Source of the DNA: Tannerellaceae bacterium
GTDB taxonomy: Bacteria > Bacteroidota > Bacteroidia > Bacteroidales > Tannerellaceae
Reading direction: 5' to 3'
Length of the DNA stretch: 21,672 nt
NCBI GenBank assembly: GCA_031284275.1
Contig: JAITAD010000049.1
Span: forward strand, 1 to 21,672
Program-made: the position numbers and the translations under genes
The notes under the pieces: generated by a model
Database searches by the model: none
Seen by the model: the letters and a program-made list of their open reading frames with translations, nothing else
What the model was told of the DNA's origin: nothing
Shown: piece after piece, positions 18,111 through 21,672 of the stretch
Position numbering within the stretch: position 1 is the first letter of the stretch
How the letters are laid out: every line of letters starts with the position of its first letter

Positions 18111-20039
18111 ATGAGTTATATTAAGTTCGACAGGAACCTGATGAGCAACCTCGAGGAATCCCTTTCCCGCGAAGTGCTCAGGACGAACCGCAAGGGATCT
18201 TACAGTTGTACGACGTTGGTGGGCTGTAATACGCGCAAATATCACGGCTTGCTGGTGATGCCCGTGCCGTCGCTTGGGGAGGAGAACTTCGTGCTGCTGT
18301 CTTCGCTTGACGAGACGGTCATTCAGCACAAGGCGGAGTTTAACCTCGGCCTGCACAAGTACGGAGGAGGCAGTTTCAGTCCCAACGGACACAAATACAT
18401 CAGAGAGTACACCCTTGACGTCGTTCCCCGCACGCTGTATCGCGTAGGAGGCGTTATCCTTTCCAAAGAGAAGGTGTTCTGTTCCTTTGAAAACCGTGTC
18501 CTCATCAAATACACGCTCTTGGAAGCACATTCGGCGACGACGTTGCGTTTTCGTCCCTTCCTTGCCTTCCGCAGCGCCCGACAACTGACCTACAAAAATG
18601 ACGGCGTAGACCGGCGGTATGACGAAATCCCCAACGGGATAAAAACCTGTCTCTATCCGGGTTATCCCGATCTGTACATGCAATTCAATACGCCGGCGAG
18701 TTTCGTCTATGACCCCAATTGGTATCTGGGCGTGGAATATCCCAAAGAGCAGGAGCGCGGATATGTATACCATGAGGATTTGTACGTTCCGGGTTATTTT
18801 GAGGTAGAGATTCGTCAGGGTGAGTCGGTCTTTTTCAGCGCAGGAGATGCGCCGGTGGACATTCCCCGCATACCGGAGCTTTACGGCAAAGAAATATCCG
18901 AACGTACGCCCCGAGACAGTTTCTACAATAACCTCAAAAATGCCGCTCAGCAATTCTATTTTCGTCCGAACGAGACGGACGCATACTTGTTGGCGGGTTA
19001 CCCGTGGTTCAAGGTGCGGGCAAGGGATCTCTTCGTGGCGCTGCCCGGATGTACCCTCGCTATCAAAGACCCCGTCCGTTTCGAGAAAATCATGCACACG
19101 GCCGAACCTGCCCTTCGGACTTTTATGGAGACAGGGGAAGCAGATACCGTCATTAAGGAAATTGAGCAGCCGGACGTGCTGCTCTGGGTGTTGTGGGCGA
19201 TACAGCAATATGCCCAATACGAGGGTTTGGAAGCGGCGCGCGAGAAGTATGCCGATATGATGAAGGATATCCTCGATTACCTGTTGTCCGGCAAACACCC
19301 CGACGTAGCAGTCCACGAGAACGGCTTGCTGTATGCCGACGGTAAAGGCCGTGCCATCACGTGGATGAACTCCACCATTGACGGACACCCCGTAGTTTAC
19401 CGGTCGGGTTATATCATCGAGTTTAATGCGCTATGGTACAACGCCTTGTGTTTTTACAAGGAATTGACCGGTAAGGAAGAAGAGCGTTTTGAGGCCGTCG
19501 TTCGTTCGGCGGCGCAGTCTTTCCCCCAGATTTTCGTGAACGGCTACAATTACCTGTTCGACTCCGTAGCCGAAGACCGACGTGTAGACTGGAGCGTAAG
19601 GCCTAATATGATCATAGCCGTAGCCTTGCCCTATTCACCGCTAACGCGGGTACAGCGTCGTTCGGTACTGGACTATGTGACGAAAGAACTGCTTATTCCC
19701 AAAGGGTTACGTTCATTAAGTCCCAAGAGCGAGGGTTATCATCCCTATTACACGGGGCCGCAGCGGGATCGTGATATGGCATACCATCAGGGAGCTGCGT
19801 GGCCATGGTTGTTGGGGTTCTATTTCGAGGCCTATCTGCGTATTTTCGGTCGGGGAGGCGTTTCATTCGTGGAACGCATCATGGTAAACATGGAAGAGGA
19901 AATGTCGTTGCACTGCATCGGTACCATATCGGAACTCTTTGACGGTACGCCGCCGTTCACGGGGCGCGGAGCGATATCCTTTTCTATGAGTGTGGCGGCG
20001 GTACTCAGGGTGGTGGATTTGACAAAGAAGTACAGTTAG
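18111..20039 (+). CDS. glycogen debranching enzyme, archaeal/bacterial GH133-like type
   Basis: The protein has 642 residues and is likely cytoplasmic, as there is no signal peptide. It is probably an amylo-alpha-1,6-glucosidase acting on limit branches of glycogen. The N-terminal domain (~1-260) has RTNRKGSYSCTTLVGCNTRKYHGLLV at 25-50 in two parts, the family's conserved opening (N-x-x-G ... NTR-x-YHGLL). The catalytic (alpha/alpha)6 domain (~270-642) has AGYPWFKVRARDLFVALPG with D306, and ITWMNSTIDG with IIEFNALWYNAL (E437). Many family members read WGRD and VEINALWYNAL at these places, so this is a variant, which I believe is common in Bacteroidales. No glycogen synthase or phosphorylase is adjacent. 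Start 18111 is supported by AAGGAGA 7 bases upstream. Confidence 0.88.
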   Translation: MSYIKFDRNLMSNLEESLSREVLRTNRKGSYSCTTLVGCNTRKYHGLLVMPVPSLGEENFVLLSSLDETVIQHKAEFNLGLHKYGGGSFSPNGHKYIREYTLDVVPRTLYRVGGVILSKEKVFCSFENRVLIKYTLLEAHSATTLRFRPFLAFRSARQLTYKNDGVDRRYDEIPNGIKTCLYPGYPDLYMQFNTPASFVYDPNWYLGVEYPKEQERGYVYHEDLYVPGYFEVEIRQGESVFFSAGDAPVDIPRIPELYGKEISERTPRDSFYNNLKNAAQQFYFRPNETDAYLLAGYPWFKVRARDLFVALPGCTLAIKDPVRFEKIMHTAEPALRTFMETGEADTVIKEIEQPDVLLWVLWAIQQYAQYEGLEAAREKYADMMKDILDYLLSGKHPDVAVHENGLLYADGKGRAITWMNSTIDGHPVVYRSGYIIEFNALWYNALCFYKELTGKEEERFEAVVRSAAQSFPQIFVNGYNYLFDSVAEDRRVDWSVRPNMIIAVALPYSPLTRVQRRSVLDYVTKELLIPKGLRSLSPKSEGYHPYYTGPQRDRDMAYHQGAAWPWLLGFYFEAYLRIFGRGGVSFVERIMVNMEEEMSLHCIGTISELFDGTPPFTGRGAISFSMSVAAVLRVVDLTKKYS

Positions 20040-20041
20040 CC

Positions 20042-21073
20042 ATGTTGATGCATCGGGTGATGCACCCGCAGGACGGCTCTTTCCGTTTGGATAGAGTATG
20101 GGTATACGTTTGCGTTCTTGTTTTATGCTTTGCTTGTTGGGCGGGTGCATACGCCGTTTCCTTGGGGATGCCTGCTGTGGGAGAGGGCAGTGGTACGCTG
20201 TTGTGGCGTGCCGTAGCGTCTCTGCTTGCCAACAAAACGGAGATGTATGTTGCGGGAGTGTTGATGATGCTGGCCTGCGCCGTCGTGATTTTCCGTATCA
20301 GTCACAACATGTTTTTGGTGCGGGAACGGACGATACTGCCGTTGATAATATGTATCTTGCTGTTCAGTACGGGAGAACATTTTCTTCCGCTTAAACCGGG
20401 CAGTATCGGCATGTTCTGTCTGGCGCTCTCTACCCACACGCTGCTCGTTTCCTACCACGAGCCTCGCTCCATCAAGGAAGCCTACATGACGGGTTTTATC
20501 ATGGGGATAGGTAGCCTCTTTTGGAGCTACACGCTGTGGTTCTTTCCCTTGATTTGGATGATGATGTACCGCTTCCTTTCCTTGACAGGGAAGACCTTTG
20601 CGTCATCGCTGCTCGGATTGGCTTCGGTGTATTGGATGGTATGGGGCGTTTGCGTCGTGACGGACAATTACGACATCCTGCTGCAAATCGCTTCTACATT
20701 AGCGGGAATGCATCCTTTTTCCCTGCGGAGTATCCAATGGACGGAATGGGGAACCACCGGATGCTATGTCTTTTTCACGGCGACGGCCGTGCTGTGCACT
20801 TTTCGTCGGCGTTTCGATGAAAATCGGCGTATGCAGTCTTTTTACATCCTTTTGCTGCAATATTCCCTATTGACGCTGATATTGTTCTTACTCTACCCCT
20901 ATCCGGTAGGGCAAGAGATACTGCAATGTTTCTGTATCCCCGCCACCATCCTGTTGGCTGATTTTTTTGCTGCAAAACGGCGGTGGTGGAGATTTTGGAT
21001 GTTCCAGTCCATGGTGGCGTTGCTCGTTTTTTTTCTGTTCATCCGGCTCATAGCATTGTGGAATCTCTCATAG
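20042..21073 (+). CDS. polytopic membrane protein of unknown function
   Basis: This 343-residue, strongly hydrophobic protein has about 9-10 predicted membrane segments (~20-40, 69-86, 97-113, 118-136, 145-178, 187-206, 238-254, 267-285, 294-312, 317-340). It has no catalytic motif that I recognise. Short charged loops include YHEPRSIKEAY (138-148) and FRRRFDENRR (254-263). It resembles, from memory, conserved uncharacterised Bacteroidales membrane proteins, but I can name no family. The ATG at 20042 is 2 bases after the debranching stop; a second ATG at 20048 is possible. Its end overlaps the next gene by 16 bases. This makes it part of a tight run of three, so it is likely co-transcribed with them. 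Membrane location is solid; function is unknown. Confidence 0.75.
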   Translation: MLMHRVMHPQDGSFRLDRVWVYVCVLVLCFACWAGAYAVSLGMPAVGEGSGTLLWRAVASLLANKTEMYVAGVLMMLACAVVIFRISHNMFLVRERTILPLIICILLFSTGEHFLPLKPGSIGMFCLALSTHTLLVSYHEPRSIKEAYMTGFIMGIGSLFWSYTLWFFPLIWMMMYRFLSLTGKTFASSLLGLASVYWMVWGVCVVTDNYDILLQIASTLAGMHPFSLRSIQWTEWGTTGCYVFFTATAVLCTFRRRFDENRRMQSFYILLLQYSLLTLILFLLYPYPVGQEILQCFCIPATILLADFFAAKRRWWRFWMFQSMVALLVFFLFIRLIALWNLS

Positions 21074-21507
21074 CCTACGGTTATATCGGTGTCTTTGTGG
21101 CGGCCTTTCTTGCAGCGACGGTCCTCCCGTTCAGTAGCGAAGCGGTACTGACAGGTGTCCTGTTGGCCGGTGCAGCCCCTTGGCCGTGTTTCTTCGCCGC
21201 TTTGGGAGGCAACTTCTTAGGCGGCATGAGTTGTTATTGGGTGGGGATGCAGGGGAAGACGGAATGGACGGTGAAGTATCTACGCATGGATGCCGACAAA
21301 TTGCAAAGGATACAGCGGCAGATACAGCGACGGGGCGTGTGGGCGGCGTTCTTTGTCTTCCTGCCCGGGGTAGGGGATTTTATCGCCGTAGCGCTCGGCT
21401 TTTTGCGATGTAACGTGTGGTGGGTAGCCGTTTTCATGATGGCGGGGAAAGCCTTACGCTATTGGGTCTGGATGGTCTTTGTCTTCAAGCTGCAAGCGCT
21501 CCTGTGA
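21058..21507 (+). CDS. YqaA/DedA (SNARE-associated, VTT domain) family membrane protein
   Basis: This 149-residue inner-membrane protein opens with MESLIAYGYIGVFVAAFLAATVLPFSSE, shown here in two overlapping parts: MESLIAYGYIGVF and AAFLAATVLPFSSEAVL. GGNFLGGMSCYWVG and FFVFLPGVGDFIAVALGFLR are also typical of YqaA-type members. DedA relatives take part in envelope homeostasis and lipid-carrier or lipid transport; the substrate here is unknown. The start is taken as GTG at 21058, giving the family-like N-terminus and a 16-base overlap with the previous gene. The frame is open back to 20983, but the residues before 21058 are not family-like. No terminator is obvious before the TonB gene. Confidence 0.85.
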   Translation: MESLIAYGYIGVFVAAFLAATVLPFSSEAVLTGVLLAGAAPWPCFFAALGGNFLGGMSCYWVGMQGKTEWTVKYLRMDADKLQRIQRQIQRRGVWAAFFVFLPGVGDFIAVALGFLRCNVWWVAVFMMAGKALRYWVWMVFVFKLQALL

Positions 21508-21544
21508 AAAATCCCTGCTCCCGCCGTTACGTGAGAAAAAAAAG

Positions 21545-21552
21545 TATCTTTG
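21545..21552 (+). promoter_or_regulatory. predicted -7 promoter box of the TonB gene
   Basis: TATCTTTG, following an A-run, matches TAnnTTTG and lies 32 bases before the ATG at 21585, leaving a short leader. No good -33 element is visible. It suggests that the TonB gene is transcribed separately from the YqaA-type gene. Confidence 0.5.
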
Positions 21553-21584
21553 TCCCCGACGTGTCACAATAATAACGGTTGGTC

Positions 21585-21672
21585 ATGGAAGTAAAGAAGT
21601 CACCGAAAGCGAGTCTGGAAAACGGTAAGTCTTTAGGTTTCCTCATGGGGGCGGCGGTTGGGCTTGCCGTCC
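21585..21672 (+). CDS. TonB-family energy transducer, N-terminus only
   Basis: The 29 visible codons read MEVKKSPKASLENGKS followed by the start of a hydrophobic segment (LGFLMGAAVGLAV), and run off the window. The MEVKKSPKA-x-LE-x-x-KS opening, followed by a single inner-membrane helix, is the typical start of Bacteroidales TonB proteins. These couple the proton motive force to outer-membrane transporters such as SusC-type receptors. The C-terminal domain is unseen, so the call rests on this short signature and on the preceding promoter box. Confidence 0.75.
   Translation, partial: MEVKKSPKASLENGKSLGFLMGAAVGLAV

Noticed and set aside
18003..19388. A 461-codon minus-strand open frame opposite nspC and the debranching gene.
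   Set aside because: It is an antisense shadow crossing the end of one gene, a promoter and another gene; its protein is not recognisable.
1..21672. CRISPR arrays, insertion sequences, tRNA or rRNA genes, prophage genes.
   Set aside because: No regularly spaced repeats, transposase-like frames, flanking inverted repeats or cloverleaf sequences were seen by eye. A covariance-model scan would be needed to exclude small RNAs.

Overview
The window looks like ordinary, densely packed chromosome from a member of the Bacteroidales (Bacteroidetes). Three things point there. The proteins have the Bacteroidales style: a long HisG, a zinc-free L31, a GH133-type debranching enzyme, NspC, and the N-terminus of a Bacteroides-type TonB. 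The intergenic regions carry copies of the Bacteroidetes -7 promoter box TAnnTTTG. Most translation starts lack a Shine-Dalgarno sequence. Codon use is fairly GC-rich for the group, so I do not name a genus. I see no insertion sequence, prophage, CRISPR array, tRNA or rRNA, and no gene-free stretch longer than about 210 bases.

Layout, left to right. (1) 2-3303, plus strand: the 3' part of mutA and all of mutB, the two subunits of methylmalonyl-CoA mutase, ended by a strong hairpin at 3327-3366. That hairpin also serves the convergent gene rpmE2 (L31, minus strand, 3395-3649). (2) 3650-3798: a divergent promoter region. It is followed on the plus strand by class II fructose-bisphosphate aldolase (fba) and an MnmD-like tRNA methyltransferase whose start overlaps the end of fba. 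(3) 5455-9867, minus strand: a compact three-gene cluster read hisG, glutamate-synthase-type oxidoreductase (gltA), then an exported protein with two lamin-tail-like repeats. The last gene ends tail-to-tail with mnmD, overlapping it by 4 bases. (4) 10075-14440, plus strand: nusA-infB, preceded by a promoter box and a GC-rich leader hairpin. rimP, the usual upstream neighbour, is absent. (5) 14571-16807, minus strand: an LptF/LptG-type permease overlapping yraN by 4 bases. (6) 16856-21507, plus strand: nspC, a glycogen debranching enzyme, an unrecognised polytopic membrane protein and a YqaA/DedA-type membrane protein, the last three tightly spaced. (7) From 21585: the first 29 codons of a TonB-type energy transducer, cut by the window end.

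The genes belong to central metabolism (propionate/succinate exchange, glycolysis, histidine, polyamine, glycogen), translation and transcription (L31, NusA, IF2, tRNA modification) and the envelope (LPS transport, TonB, membrane proteins). I found no convincing new defence, mobile or RNA-based system. The items most worth a second look are the unusual hisG-gltA-lamin-tail operon, the internal duplication in that exported protein, the nusA leader hairpin, the debranching enzyme's variant active-site motifs, the C-terminal extension of the LPS-type permease, and the uncharacterised membrane protein at 20042-21073.
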